DNA from: Austropuccinia psidii | Taxonomy: Eukaryota; Basidiomycota; Pucciniomycetes; Pucciniales; Sphaerophragmiaceae | Assembly (NCBI GenBank): GCA_023105745.1 | Contig: JALGQZ010000011.1 | Coordinates: 30,316,612-30,380,611, forward strand | Direction of reading: 5' to 3' | Length of the DNA stretch: 64,000 nt | In this document: in pieces, positions 10,807 through 22,557 of the stretch | How the letters are laid out: every line of letters begins with the position of its first letter | How positions within the stretch are numbered: the stretch's first letter is position 1 | Program-made: the position numbers and the translations under genes | The notes under the pieces: generated by a model | Databases searched by the model: none | Told to the model about the DNA's origin: nothing | The model's input: the letters and a program-made list of their open reading frames with translations, nothing else

Positions 10807-11251
10807 CCACTTTAATCACAAAATCAAGGATTTTGGCCAGGACTTCTGAAATGGTCCAAAACCTCAAGTATTGGCCATTTTATGACAACACTCTCAAGAT
10901 TCAAATTATGATGAAATCAGGTGTTCTTGGGACATAAGCGCAGGTCACCCACTTTTCAAAAGCCATGAGGACTCAAGAAAAGTTTAGTGAAGACACTCAA
11001 GACAAGAATAAATGAATTTTAAGAAGATTGAAGGCATTTTGAAGGAAAAGAGTGAATTCAGAATCAAGATCAAGGGGAAAATACCTACAAGTGATCAAAT
11101 GAAGATTTTGTTTGAGTATTGATTGAAGAAGAAAGTTTAATGGGATAAATTTAAGGAATTGGGAGAAAGAACTGTATGGATTGATTGCAAGCTCATCAAG
11201 ACTCACTGTACTTATGGTGCTCAGAGCTCACCACTTTCAAGAGGGGGATAA

Positions 11252-11971
11252 TTTCACAGCCAAGGAGGCAGGGGCATTACCAATCATCTTAAACAATCAT
11301 GACTTCATTGATACCCTTCAAAACCAAATCAGAAAGGGGGTTTCATTCAACATTCTCCAAATACAGTTTTCAGACCTCAATACAGCTTCATACAGGCAAG
11401 ACCCAAATACAGGCCTGTCATCAATACAGGCTCAATTACCTGTATTGACTGTATAACCTGTATTTGATTCACCAATACAGGATTCAATCCCACATCCAAC
11501 TTCTTCCAGCATACAGGCAAGTATCTCAACACTCAAACTCCAAGGCTGGTATGTCTCACATATACCAGCCCCTCTTCATCCACCTGGGGGTTTTTCACCC
11601 AGTTAATTAAAATATTGTATTTATTATTTAATATTATTTTATTTCTAATGAAGAAATATTATTTTATTAATTAGTAAGTTAGTCTTTGCCTTCCCTCACC
11701 TGTTCAGTAGAGTCCTGGTGGCCATATCTTTTATCAATCCTTTTCTCTTTTCTGAACAGGTTGAAACAGTGGTACAGGATTATCTTTGGTTGGCTCTTTA
11801 TTATTGCTTTTGTTTTCCTCTCTTATCTTTTAATTCTTATTATTTTATGACTAGAAAATTATTATCTCACTTCATTACTCTTATCATTTGAGTATTTGAT
11901 TCTGAGCCTTCCATAAGTAAGTCTGTTCACTGAGTGCCGGGCCCTCTTCATTTAGAAGAGCCCCTGTGACA
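11252..11971 (+). repeat. E1 3' LTR (chromovirus LTR)
   Basis: 720 bp from TTTCACAG (expected TGTCACAG) to CTGTGACA, preceded by the purine tract. It shares several blocks with the LTRs at 14121-14815 and 29085-30526: CCCAGTTAATTAA followed by an AT-rich stretch, CAGGTTGAAACAGTG, GAGTGCCGGGCC and AGAGCCCCTGTGACA. It also holds several copies of AATACAGG/CCTGTATT around 11350-11480. Confidence 0.85.
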
Positions 11972-13982
11972 TGTAGCCACAAATTTAAATGTAACAATTA
12001 TCAATTTTGGCCACATTGATATTAATACAAAATTGTATGAAAAAAGGAACCCTTATTAAAACCTTCAATAATGAAAATTATAATATTTATCTAAAAAGGT
12101 AATATATTGATTCTATCATTATTATAAGTCACCAAAAATCAGAATAATAAGAATATAAAAGCTTCACTAAAAAAAACTATGTTTGGTTTATGTAAATAAA
12201 GTCAAGCTGGAAATAATATATTTTTTATTTATAGATGAATTATCATTCACAATTGTATAGCAATAATTATGACATCATCTTTATGAAAAACAATGATAAG
12301 CTGAAAAAAAATTGATGAAAAATCACTTATAAGATACTATTTCATAAAAAAACCAAAAAAGGTCAGAGAAAATCATAAAATGATAGATATAATACAAAAA
12401 CACACCAAAATTAAGTATCAACTTAGCTCTAGAAGAGTTGTGGATGTTTATAAACTATTCTATAACAATATTTTACAAAATGAAACAATTATTAAAATGA
12501 TACAAATATAAAAAACTTTAAAATTAATGTTTTTTATTTATGAAAATTGTAAGTAAAGTAAAAATAAAGCATTATTTATAGCAATATAAGGTTTTATCTA
12601 ATAAAATATTATTTTTGGGTCATTTTTTGTACTAATTGCTGGGTAAAGAAAGTAATGAAATGGCAATTTTCATTCCTTAAGACACCTCCTCTGTGCCAAA
12701 GGATGTGTTCATAGGGCGTGTACCTATTAACAATCAAGTTCCAACTTATCAATTGACCATTTTCAATTGCAATTTAGGTTTCAGGTGGTATTCTTAACTC
12801 CAAGCAACTTCAAACTTCATTTTTGCTTGTCATCTTTAATCTCAATATAATAATTATATATCTATTTTGAAGCTCATATTCCAAATATCTCAAAAATAAA
12901 ATTTCAAGAAAAACTCTTTCAAATAAGACATTCAAGTAATTTTTACAGAAATATTAATTTGCTTTTATAAACATGTTATGTGGATGTCATGGATAAATAA
13001 AAGAATGTATTTATGAAAGACAATTATCTTCTCATTTATACACAGATATAATTAAATCATAAATTTTGTAAAACTTTCAAGTAAAGCCCCTTATAAATGA
13101 ATTTTGTATGAATTTGTGAATTCATTACTTTTTTCCATATAAAAATAGCAATATACACCAAGCCTTAGCTTTTGATAAGTATTTGATGTATTTATCTTTT
13201 TGTTTAAGCCCATTTAAACCTTCTTAGGCTTTTATATTTCTTAAAACCTGTATTAAATGCCTATATGTAGGGATTTACCCTTTGTCAGCTTGAAATTCCT
13301 TTCCAAATGGAGGATAAACCTCTTTGAACTTAAATACTTAATAAAAATATAATTTTAAAGCTCAACTAAGGTTTAAAATACTTCAATACAGGAGTAAAAC
13401 CTCAGTTTTTCTCTTTAAGAGCCAGAAAGCTGTGTACCTTGGCACCTTTTGCAATTTTCCCTTTGTCACACTTGTTGCATGGATTTGTCCAATTCATATA
13501 TTTAAATCTATAAAATGGCTCTCAATTAATTTAAATTGAGCACATGGAGAATTCACAGTGTGTATGTCAAATCCTCATCCAATTCAGTAAATAAACACAA
13601 CACCTTAGTTTTAACATACATTTTGTAAGTTTACATAAACCTTATAAAACTTCAAATTATACTTAACAATAAAAATTTAAAAATTTCAAAAACACTTAAT
13701 AGAAATGTATAATTGTTATTCAAGATTATTAAGTCTTAAAATAACAGACAAAATAACCCATTTTGGGTATAACACCCTATGGACTTACCCTAGATTATTT
13801 TTGGTGCAGAATCCAAAAATGACATAATAGTTTGAGCTTTTTTCAGCCCAGTTAAAGATATAGGCATTTTTCATTATTTTTTATTTTCAAACCATTTGCC
13901 AGCTTAATTATTGACCAAATGAAATATATAAAATATTATTTGTGGCCTTGTGGGTACATTATACATACCTCACAGGCTCACA
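11972..13982 (-). repeat. D-type LTR, reverse orientation, cut by E1
   Basis: On the minus strand this starts at 13982 with TGTGAGCCTGTGAGGTATGT, like the D-type LTRs at 31223 and 50390. It carries the same internal blocks, for example the complement of ATAGGGTGTTATACCC near 13770-13790 and of GAGGAGGTGTCTTA near 12690. Its right-hand part toward the LTR 3' end (CACAAATTTAAAT, about 11979) meets the end of the E1 LTR. The remainder should lie left of E1, outside the window. Confidence 0.75.
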
Positions 13983-15863
13983 GATAATGAGAAACCCTTA
14001 CTCCTGGAGCCATATTAATTATGATTATTGCGCATGGACAAGCCTCAAAATAGTAATTAAACCCTTTTAGGGCTAATATCAACAAATCAAACTCATGGAA
14101 ACCAGCTGCCACTATACTGTTGTCACAGCCACTCTCAGGGGGTAAAGGGTATTCAAACTTAACGCCACCTAAACTAACCAAATCAGAAAATCCTTGCTGT
14201 TTATAAGGATCTGATCTCAGAAATCCTTATTTGAAAACCTCATATAGTTTGATCCACCAATACAGCCTGTCACCACCTTTACAGGCTGGATTAACCAAAT
14301 AAATTTTGGATTCTCCAATCTGAAGCTGTATGATAACCAACTCCGACCACACCTGTGGTACAGACCCTGTGCAGTCATACTGGGCCTTTACAGTTAAAAC
14401 AAATTTTTCTTTCAATATTTCTTACTCTTTAGACCTGGGTTGGTGGATTCTCAACTAAATCGGGACCTCATCCTCCCTTTGGGGACTTTTCCCCAGTTAA
14501 TTAATATATTGGATTTATTATATAATAAACACTCTATTATTATTTTATTGGAATACTCTATTTATAAGTATTAAGTCAGTATTTGAATCTTTCCCCACCT
14601 TTTCAGTGGAGGTGTGGTTGCCATATCCTCCTTAACCCCTCTCTTTCCTTCTGACAGGTTGAAACAGTGGACTTGGCCTTGTTTGTGGCTGTCTCCTTAA
14701 TTTATGATTAGAAAGTTTGTTGCATTTACTCTACTTGAGTGATTTGGGTTAACCATTCTGGGCCCTCTTAAAGTGAGTACAAGGCCCTCTCCACTTAGAA
14801 GAGCCCCTGTGACAACTGTTTCCCCAGAATTGGTATAAAAGGATGTAAAACTTCAAAACTCTATTAGAGATATAAGCGTTAATTAATATTTTTGAATGTT
14901 TCAGGATCAATGGAGAAAGATATAGACAAAATGAAAACTACAATGAATTCTTAGTTAATGATTCAAATTTGAATTCTTACTTAAAATTCCATATGAAATA
15001 CTAAATTTGAGAAAATTAACCAAAAATACATCCTGTGATGAAATGTCTAATAGAAAAGAAATATTTGAGAAACAAAAGATTATTAACAGTACTAATCAAT
15101 TAATCACTCAAGCATTAATGGTTTGGAAGCCACATAAATTGACTCAACTAATAAGTAATGATAATATCACATGAAAACAACTGAGGTAATCAATAATCCA
15201 AATAAAGTAACTGGCTTTCCAGTTTTATCCATGGAATGGCTATGTGAGCTGTTTTAGATTACAAAAAAGCCTACTGTTTTTTTTCAGACATCTTATTATA
15301 AAAAGTTAGAATATTCAATCATGAATACCACCAAGTAGATATTAGAACTAAATCATTTTTTAATGATCCAGAAATACATGAAACCATAAAATATTACTAT
15401 TTACAATAGTATTATAGGTATAATCTGGTATATCACTGCTTTACCCAGCTTTTTGATAGCCTGAATCCACGAATAATTCAACAAATAACTCTAACAATAT
15501 TTTCTAGGTGTTATTGGAGTATTGATGAGCTTTTTTCAAATTCTTAGAGTTTTTTTCTCTGGTTTTCAGTTTTCTTCAAGACTTTCTAATAATTACTCTT
15601 CCAAAATATAATCATAAATTCATATAATTTAAAATTTGTTGAACAAGAAGCTTTCTTATTAACTCTTCTTGTAATTTATTATAGTAGATAAACATTTCTT
15701 CCTGTTAAAATAACTAGTAGTGTTTAAAAAGTCAAGGAAATAAATAACTGATTGATTTTTTATTTGTGGCTATAATGAGCTTATTTTTTATATCTAGTAA
15801 AAAAAGTACTAGCACTCCTGATTGATAGCAATATTATCAATATTTTAATTAAAAAATCTTACA
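13983..15863 (+). repeat. Old degenerate LTR of the A-D superfamily, split by a solo LTR
   Basis: Pieces at 13983-14120 and 14816-15863 line up in order with the C-type LTR: AGTAATTAAACCCTTTTAGGG (about 14053), GTAAAACTTCAAAACT (about 14845), GGAGTATTGATGAG (about 15510), CTTCTTGTAATTTATTATAGTAGA (about 15665), CTAGTAGTGT (about 15713), ending CTTACA at 15863. Many substitutions and indels mark it as one of the oldest copies here. Its 5' part is missing left of 13983. Confidence 0.65.
14121..14815 (+). repeat. Solo chromovirus LTR with target duplication ACTGT
   Basis: 695 bp beginning TGTCACAG and ending CTGTGACA (8-bp perfect terminal inverted repeat). ACTGT is present on both sides (14116-14120 and 14816-14820). 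It shares CCCAGTTAATTAATATATTGGATTTATTA, AGGTTGAAACAGTGG and AGAAGAGCCCCTGTGACA blocks with the E1 3' LTR. No internal sequence remains, so it is a product of LTR-LTR recombination. Confidence 0.93.
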
Positions 15864-16051
15864 CTTGTGCTCTCTATGGATTCACAGCCTGACAAATATT
15901 ACAATATTGGTAAGATTCCTCCCCATTTCTCTCATTTTTGCCAAAATATTTTCTTGAGTTTTTTTTATCAAAAATTATACTCCCAGTAGATTGTAGGCAT
16001 GAATATAGGATGACTGAACAATAATGAATGAGAGGAAAGCAAGAAAAATAA
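15864..16051. other. Short AT-rich flank
   Basis: Sequence between the degenerate LTR and element A. No coding signal. It is continuous with 28249 onward in the pre-insertion chromosome, since AATAA is duplicated at 16047-16051 and 28244-28248. Confidence 0.5.
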
Positions 16052-17884
16052 TGTGAGCCTTAGAGGTAATTTCATATACCCAAAAGACCACAAATACAAA
16101 AATAACATATTAATATAAATAAAATATATTTATTTATATTATCAAAATCAAAATCAAAATATAAATATAAAATTATATTAAAAATAAAAAATTAATTGCA
16201 ATTTAAGAATAAAAATACATTAAATTTTGTAAGTATAAAATTACATTTATACTTGAAAAAATTAAGTAAAAATAAAATTTTAACAAAATTGTGCAAAAAT
16301 GAATAAATTTGGAAAAAAGTTAAATAAAAATTATTATAACTTCTTATTCAATAAATAAACACATAAAAATTATTTCACCATTGGATTCCTCATAAAAAAT
16401 CAGGTGGGGTCACCTCTGAGTGAAATTCTTGTAACTCAACTCTAAATAAGCTTAAATTAAGTTTTTAGTATTTTCAATAAAAAAGTTGAAACTCCTCAAA
16501 GCCTTAATTTAATTCACACCACATGTGGTTTTAACCATCAATTTTTGTGTTAAAATTGAGGTGTTGTGTTTAGTTTAGAACTTATGAGGAATTGAAGTAT
16601 TTTCAATTGAATTCAAGTGAAATGTCAAAATGTGCGCGTGTATTACATAAGCGAACTTTGATTTACATATGAGGTGTCAATTATTACTGTATTTTACTGT
16701 AAAATTGAATTGAATTACATATGTAAATTATAAGTATAATACATGATGAGGAATTAAAGGAAAAATAAATTGGAAAGATTAAATTTGGGGGGGAAAAGGA
16801 ACTCCAGCTCTAAGGGGGAGCTAGACCCCCAAAATCCTTGCTGACAGGCGTGGTATGTCAAAATTCACGCAAAAGTTCATCACTTTTGGCCTGGAATTGA
16901 GTTACAGGGTCTGTGGACTCAATTGATGATGAGGTTTTGATACCAACTGGGGTAGTTTTAGCTGTTGCCAAGAGGGTAAAACTACCCTTAAGATAAAACA
17001 ATCATAGTAAAAACAGTTTTAACTGGTTTCTACGCCTCTGACACACATTCTGACGTTTTTTGAAGGCTCTAGGCCTGGTATTGCAATAGTAATGGCTGAT
17101 TTAAGGGTCAAAAATGGCTAAAAATGGCTAAAAATGGCTTAAACCAGCCCTTTTTGGTATAAAACAGGGTTCAATGATGCCATAATTGGCTTTTCTGTTG
17201 TCAGACTGTTTTTCACGACTGACAAGAGTAAATTTTACTTTTGTAGTAAGAGAATTGATGGCTATAAAAGAATGTCTTCTTTGCCCCACTTTTCTCTTCA
17301 TGTTAGAATCTTTTCCTTTTATAATTAGTTTAAACATTGTTAAACCAATCAATAAAAGATTCCAGAAACCACTTTTAAATCATTTTAATCCTTTTAAACA
17401 CGTGAAAAAATCATTATAATCATTGTTTGTAACTCTTATAATCATTTTTACCCCTGAACCACCCCAAAAGTGAATTAAAGCATCTTTCATCACTGTTAAC
17501 TTTGTCACTCTGTTTCCAAATTCACTCTGGTCACTTTTGGGCATGTTTTCTCTTTAATGTTCTTTTTAAAGAATTTTTTCTTTAATTAATTTCTTGCAGT
17601 TCTTTGCTCAATTAATTCCAATTGAAATTGCTCTTGAAGAAATTTCTTTTATAGCCTTAAAATATCTCTTGTAGAGTATTTTTTGGATAAATTTTTATTT
17701 TTGTCAAAACAAGAAATTTTTATATTATTGTTTTATACTAATAAAGTTATAAACAAGAAAATTGGCGTGTTTTATCTTAAAAATAACATTCCATACTTCT
17801 TTTAATTGATTTTTACCTTATACAAATTTTGAAGACAGGAAAAGTACTTGATTTTCAATCAAAGTTTCATATCCACACCTTACA
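16052..17884 (+). repeat. Element A 5' LTR
   Basis: 1833 bp, TGTGAGCCTTAG...ACACCTTACA. Contains three tandem AAAAATGGCT units at 17110-17139, also present in the 3' copy. Open frames inside it (for example 17128-17352, minus strand) recur in the 3' LTR only because the LTRs are copies of each other. Confidence 0.95.
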
Positions 17885-17886
17885 TT

Positions 17887-17904
17887 TGGGGGCCCAGCCG
17901 TGAT
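17887..17904 (+). other. Element A primer-binding site, tRNA-Pro-like
   Basis: After the LTR end and a TT spacer comes TGGGGGCCCAGCCGTGAT. It agrees at most positions with the TGGGGGCTCGTCCGGGAT primer site complementary to tRNA-Pro, including the two-base spacing from the LTR. The same site is found in B, C and D. Confidence 0.6.
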
Positions 17905-18107
17905 ATTTTGCCTGTGACATATTTTTTCTACTCTTTTTAAATCTTTTTCTTATATTGAAAAATTTAAACACATATAAAAAATACTTATAATCCAAAAAAT
18001 CCATAAAAAATAATTTCTTTCATATTATAAGTGAGGCTTATATTTTTTATTTCTTTTTTGAAATAAACTTTTTTTACTTAATTAATTGGCTTTTTCATTT
18101 ATTTTAG

Positions 18108-18305
18108 TGTCTGACAACGTTGTAAGAAAAGAAAACATTGAAACAGCCTCAACAGTAAGCAGCATTATCCCTGCCAGTACTGTTGATTCTGATCATAATA
18201 GTACTGTTATTGTGACTCAAAATAACCAACCTGAACCAATATCTTCTGAATTGATTAGCTTGGACATAAGTAATACCCTTCAGAAAGCTAAGAATTTGGC
18301 TAATA
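18108..18305 (+). CDS. Candidate conserved mini-exon of element A (66 codons)
   Basis: An open stretch bounded on the left by a pyrimidine-rich ATTTTAG|TGTCT acceptor-like site and on the right by GTAAGT (18306). Its length is 198 nt, a multiple of three. Equivalent segments in B and C (159 nt each) and D (117 nt) have the same TAG|TGTCT start, a GT donor-like end, and lengths divisible by three. The residues are Ser/Thr/Glu-rich and acidic (SSIIPAS, ELISLDIS) with no known domain. The reading frame would start with a split codon xTG. Joining to ORF1 in frame is possible here through the AG at 18373-18374 (69-nt intron), but that is inference. It could instead be an upstream frame in an unspliced leader. 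Confidence 0.4.
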
Positions 18306-18355
18306 GTAAGTTTTTTGACATAAAAATACTATTTTAAGCCTTTTTAACCATAATT

Positions 18356-19018
18356 ATGCCTTCAACCAGGTCAGTAGCCAGCTACAACCCCTCAAGCAGC
18401 TCCCAAAAAGTAATAGACGTGATTATGGCAGAGGCCAATCAGGTACAGAAGGAAAAGGGTCAGTTGATGACTTCCAAACAGCTAAAATGGGTCATTCTGG
18501 AGCTGATAATACTCTTTTACCTTCAAAAAGGGCTGACACCGCCAAAACAAGCCTCTGTGGACATATACAAAGCCAGCCACAGCGCATACAACAATGCACT
18601 TCAATTCAAGGAGTACCAGATCCTTGCAGACCTGTGGAAGAATTGCATGAATTCTTACCTGTTAGTAAGAAAATTCCTGGGCCATCCCAACACTTGCAAA
18701 TTGCTCAATGGATGGCATCCATTGATGGAGAAGAAAAACATGATGCTGTTGACACTAGAATGGAGGAAAAACAACCCTCCACCACCCAAACCAGCGCCAA
18801 AAACAGCCCCAGTGGCCAGCACCAGCAATTCCAACGTGAAAAAACAGCCACAAGTTCCAAACAAGGGCAAAGGGAAGGCACCAGCCCCAAAACCTTACAG
18901 CCAGGGCTACAGAATCCCAATGATTCAGCAGGATGCCATGGAAAATGTATTTCAGATGGCCAGAACCATAATGGAATTACAGAAGAAGGGGGAAGCCAGA
19001 TTAAGATTCCAGAAATGA
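18356..19018 (+). CDS. Element A ORF1: basic low-complexity protein, function unknown
   Basis: 220 codons from ATG 18356 to TGA. The N-terminus MPSTRSVASYN matches the ORF1 start of B and C (MVHTRN.S.YS). The middle has a Pro/Lys/Ala-rich linker (KPAPKTAPVAST, KGKGKAPAPKP). The end (VFQMARTIMELQKKGEARLRFQK) aligns with the ORF1 ends of B and C, including the position of the stop. The last 530 bp overlap ORF2, which is in the -1 frame, the same relation as in B and C. This is probably the N-terminal part of Gag, or a separate Gag-like nucleic-acid-binding protein. No family is recognised. The frame is undamaged here. Confidence 0.7.
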   Translation: MPSTRSVASYNPSSSSQKVIDVIMAEANQVQKEKGQLMTSKQLKWVILELIILFYLQKGLTPPKQASVDIYKASHSAYNNALQFKEYQILADLWKNCMNSYLLVRKFLGHPNTCKLLNGWHPLMEKKNMMLLTLEWRKNNPPPPKPAPKTAPVASTSNSNVKKQPQVPNKGKGKAPAPKPYSQGYRIPMIQQDAMENVFQMARTIMELQKKGEARLRFQK

Positions 19019-20455
19019 TTTCTGATACATTTGATTCCATCCCAGAGTTGTATGATGCTATCAATGACGTGAAAAAACATCTTCCTGATAAAAATGAAAC
19101 CATTTGTAACAACAGTAAAACAAACAACCTGAGTCTGTGCCAAATTAATGAAACACTTATGTGTTTTGAAAAAGTTTTAAGAACAATTAAACATTCCAAT
19201 AATGATAATTCTTCTAACAATAAAATAAATGAACAATCTGCCATTATTAAAGAATTAACAGATAAATATTCTAAATTCAATATTGATGACATAATTGAAA
19301 CAAGAATTAAACAAGCCAAAAATATTATCAAGACAGATAACAAGAAAGTCTTTGATGACATTTCAGATTCATTTACTGAAGTAAAGACATATACCATTTC
19401 CTTGAAAAAGTGTTTTGATGCCTCACAAGAAGAAGTATCAAAATTATCAATGAAATTGACTCAAGTCACTGCTGATAATACAAGACAGACAGAGTTATGG
19501 CAAGAACTTACACATAAGGAAGACATGTATAAAACTGAAGTAATAACTTTAATACAAAGCTTCCAACATGAATACAGAAATTGCCAAAGGTGTAGCAACA
19601 GTAAAATGAATGACATTGAACAAATACTGAACACCTTACCAAGAATTTCTACACCTCTAAATCAAAATGAGGGCACAAGAATTCCAAATCCACAAGTATT
19701 CGATCCTAATAACTCACAATTAAAACATGAATTATCCACTTCTTTTCATAACTTGGAACCATCATTGGGCCAAGCACTCTTGAAAGAAGTTCCAAAACTT
19801 AAAGAATGGCCTCACTTCAGTGGTGAAGGAGAGTATGACCATATGGAATTCATTAGAGGTATTGAAATGATCAAAGAGGATTTTGAATTACCAGACAGAT
19901 TGGTAACAGCCAGGTTTAACACCTTGTTTACCAGATCAGCTCACAGATGGTACATCAAAATAAGACAAGCACATGGACACCAGAGTTGGACTTGGTGGAA
20001 GACCCAAATCATCAACAAATGGGCAAATGATTCTTGGAGGTTCAAAGTTGAAACAGCCTTTGAATCTGCCAAATTTAATGCTGATAAAGACAAAGCCTTA
20101 CCACGGTTTTGCCAACAAAAGGACAGACTAACAGCATTATATCCTGACATGTCAGAATTTATGGTCCATAGGAAAATTCTGAGACAATGTGGAGGTGACT
20201 TAGAGCATGCTGTCAAAAGCAGGACTACTGAACAATCTTCAGCAGAAGATATTATCAATATACTAGAAGAAGTAACCACTAGAACCAAAATTGGTTCTAG
20301 TAGGGTGAATCTCAAAACAAGGTTTAATACACCTTGGAAAGATTCTGTGGACAAAACCCCAAAGAAAATTCTAGTAATATGAAGTATAAATCTGCAGATA
20401 CAGTCAGAAAGTGCCATATTTGCCAAAGCACCACCCATTTAGCCAATACATGTCC
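18487..20455 (+). pseudogene. gag: Element A ORF2, Gag core and broken zinc knuckle
   Basis: Open from 18487 to TGA at 20380-20382. After the ORF1-overlap region there is a long Lys/Glu/Asn-rich, probably helical stretch. A Ty3-type Gag core follows (LKEWPHFSGEGEYDHMEFIRG, then SAHRWYIKIRQ, SWTWWKTQIINKWAN, WRFKVETAFESAKF and ILRQCGGDLEHAVKS). A one-base frame change near 20360 leads to the zinc knuckle CHICQSTTHLANTC (CX2CX4HX4C). The reversed solo LTR enters right at the last Cys codon (TGT CC is the duplicated target, 20451-20455). If the LTR is ignored, the knuckle frame continues directly into Pol, so Gag and Pol formed one frame. Confidence 0.88.
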
Positions 20456-22557
20456 TTTAAGATGTGACTATGAAACTGATGATAATATTACTATTAATCA
20501 ACAGTACTATGTCTGTTCTTATGAAATATAATAATAAAATATTATTATAACCACAAGTAAATAATTAAAGAATTATTTCTTTCACGTGTTAAGCACTACT
20601 AGTGATTTTAACAGTCAGTAAGTAATTGTCTACTAGAATCAATTACAAGAAGAATTTAATAATAAAAGCTTCTTTATTAAAATAATAAAATTATTTTAAT
20701 ATATAATTATCTTTTGCAAGAATAATTATAATGATAATTCTTGAAGAAAACTAATTTTAGAGAAAAACTTCAAGAATTAAAGATAAATCACTCACTAATA
20801 TTCCAAAGATGTTATTGAAAGATAAGATAGAGAGATTTGACGTAGAATTGTGGATTTAGAGGATCAAAATGAATTTATAAATGTATTACAACAATAATTA
20901 GTTGATTTCTATGATTTCTCGTCTTTCAGATTGATTCTGAAAGAATAAAACACTTAAGAAAAGTTTTAACTACTACTTACTTGTTGGTAATATTGATATA
21001 AATGATTAATAAGATGATGATGATGATACGGAAAAAACAGCAAGAAGAGACTTATTTTAAGTCAATAACAGCTCACAGAGGCGTGCCATGGAGCAAACTG
21101 AAAAACCAGTGAGTGAGAAAACAATAAACCTTTTTGGATTAATTATTGCATCATCTGTTGTCACATAAGATTATCATAATTACTTAATTGATGCTTTTAC
21201 GTGACTACAAACCCCAATATGGTTAAGAATAAAAGGAGTAACATCTGTAAATCTTCTTTTATTCCAAAATAATCATTGATTTCTCAAAGTTAGCAATGTT
21301 ATTGCCAATTTCATCACAGGTTTTAATTACTGTGAATTTTTGAAGATTCAGTGTTTCACGTAGAATGGTCAAAAATGGACTGTAAGGAAAACTTTTAATT
21401 TTACTAGTAAAACTGTAAGTCTTTTTGGTTGTACCATAGATAATACAGTTCTCCATTGGTCCTGAAAGCTTCAGAAAGATTCATTAAGAATTGTATTTTT
21501 AATGACTTTTTGAAGTTTTTACCTCATTTCTACGTAGAATGGTCAAAAATGGACTGTAAGTAAACCTTTTCAATTTACCAGTAAAACTGTAATTATTCTT
21601 GGTTGTACCATATATAATACAGTTTTCCATTGGTCCTGAAAGTTTCAGAAACATTCATTAAGAATTGTATTTTTAATGAATTTTTGAAGTTTTTACCTCA
21701 TTTCTACGTAGAATTGTAAATATCAGTGTTTCACTGGTTGCTATGAGGTAAATCAATGGATACAAGTCCAAAAAGGGTTTTAATTACTCTTTTGGGGTTT
21801 ATCCATGGAAATTCAGTAAGAGTTGATGTGGTTATAGGAGTCTAAGTAGCTCTTTACCTCCTTGGCACGTCAAAATAGCAGGTTATTTGCTATTTTCATA
21901 AGATTTACAGTAGTTGTGAGATGGTAACCAAGTTCCCAAAGAGGTTTAGTTTACCAATTGGGTCAAGATCAGCCATGGAACCAAGCTTTGGAGCTATCCA
22001 CGCCTCTGAGTCCTCAGAAGTTAGGTACCCTGGCTCTCTTTGATGTCTTTTGTCCCCCTTGCCTATTTTTTACGTCAAAATAGTAATTTAAGCTTAAAGT
22101 GAGATATCCACTATGGGTGTACCAAAAGTCCATGTAAGAATACCATGATATTAAGTTCTCAAAACATGCATAACACTATTCTTAGTGTATATGTAACATG
22201 GGATTTCTCACTTTCCCATTATTTTGGCGTGAACTTAATAAAAGCAAAAATTTTCACGGATCTTTTATGTGGTCTTGAGGATGTGGTATTGAAGTATTTT
22301 CTATTTTACCACCTCAAAGAGTTAATTTGAGCTTATTCACTCTATGGAGCTACCCTAGGTAAATTTTTGTGTAGAATCCAAATCTGGCCTTAAATGCATG
22401 GATTTACTTACTCAATACAAAGTTATTCATCTTTTCTGAAATCAAAAATGATGAATTTTGAATATATGCATGATTTATGGGTTATGTATAATTCAAAATT
22501 TCATTTTAAGATAATTGTGGCCTATTTGGGTATGTAAAATATACCTCAAGGCTCACA
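20456..22557 (-). repeat. Solo C-type LTR inserted in reverse into element A gag
   Basis: 2102 bp. On the minus strand it runs from TGTGAGCCTTGAGGTATATTTTACATACCC (22557 leftwards) to CTTAAA (expected CTTACA) at 20456. It matches the LTRs of C block by block. The exact target duplication TGTCC lies at 20451-20455 and 22558-22562. No internal sequence is present. Confidence 0.95.

Larger units (their letters stand above)
9580..11251 (+). other. Long 3' non-coding region of E1
   Basis: 1.67 kb between the chromodomain stop and the 3' LTR. It holds a duplicated block (9582-9962), a T/A low-complexity run (TTTTATTTTT repeats, about 10100-10190), a block rich in TTTGCGCA-type palindromes (10506-10806), and at its end the purine tract AAGAGGGGGATAA (11239-11251). 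Open frames here, such as the one at 10506-10937, look like by-products of the repeats. I see no recognisable protein. Confidence 0.7.
1..11971 (+). mobile_element. Ty3/Gypsy chromovirus E1, 5' end outside window, split by a Copia insertion
   Basis: Going rightwards I can read Gag (with zinc knuckle), aspartic protease, reverse transcriptase (YLDD), RNase H, integrase and a C-terminal chromodomain. This is the domain order of Ty3/Gypsy chromoviruses. The integrase stops at 3736 and resumes at 8690 around a complete Copia element. After the chromodomain come 1.7 kb of non-coding DNA, a purine tract and an LTR at 11252-11971. The 5' LTR and the start of gag lie left of the window. The coding region has at least nine in-frame stops and two frame changes, so this is a dead copy. 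The right flank (11972 on) is a D-type LTR in reverse orientation, which E1 appears to have landed in. Confidence 0.93.

Noticed and set aside
10506..10937. 143-codon open frame with repeated C-A-L and F-A-Q words
   Set aside because: Its composition follows directly from the TTTGCGCA-type repeats; no family resemblance.
17110..17139. Three tandem AAAAATGGCT units, considered as a CRISPR-like or satellite array
   Set aside because: Only three short units without spacers, present in both LTRs of one element; a simple tandem repeat.
17128..17352. 74-codon minus-strand frame, also at 27487-27711
   Set aside because: It recurs only because the two LTRs of element A are copies of each other; no domain, and it lies over LTR regulatory sequence.
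18705..19397. 230-codon minus-strand frame
   Set aside because: Antisense to element A Gag; hydrophobic composition is the complement of a Glu/Lys/Asn-rich protein.
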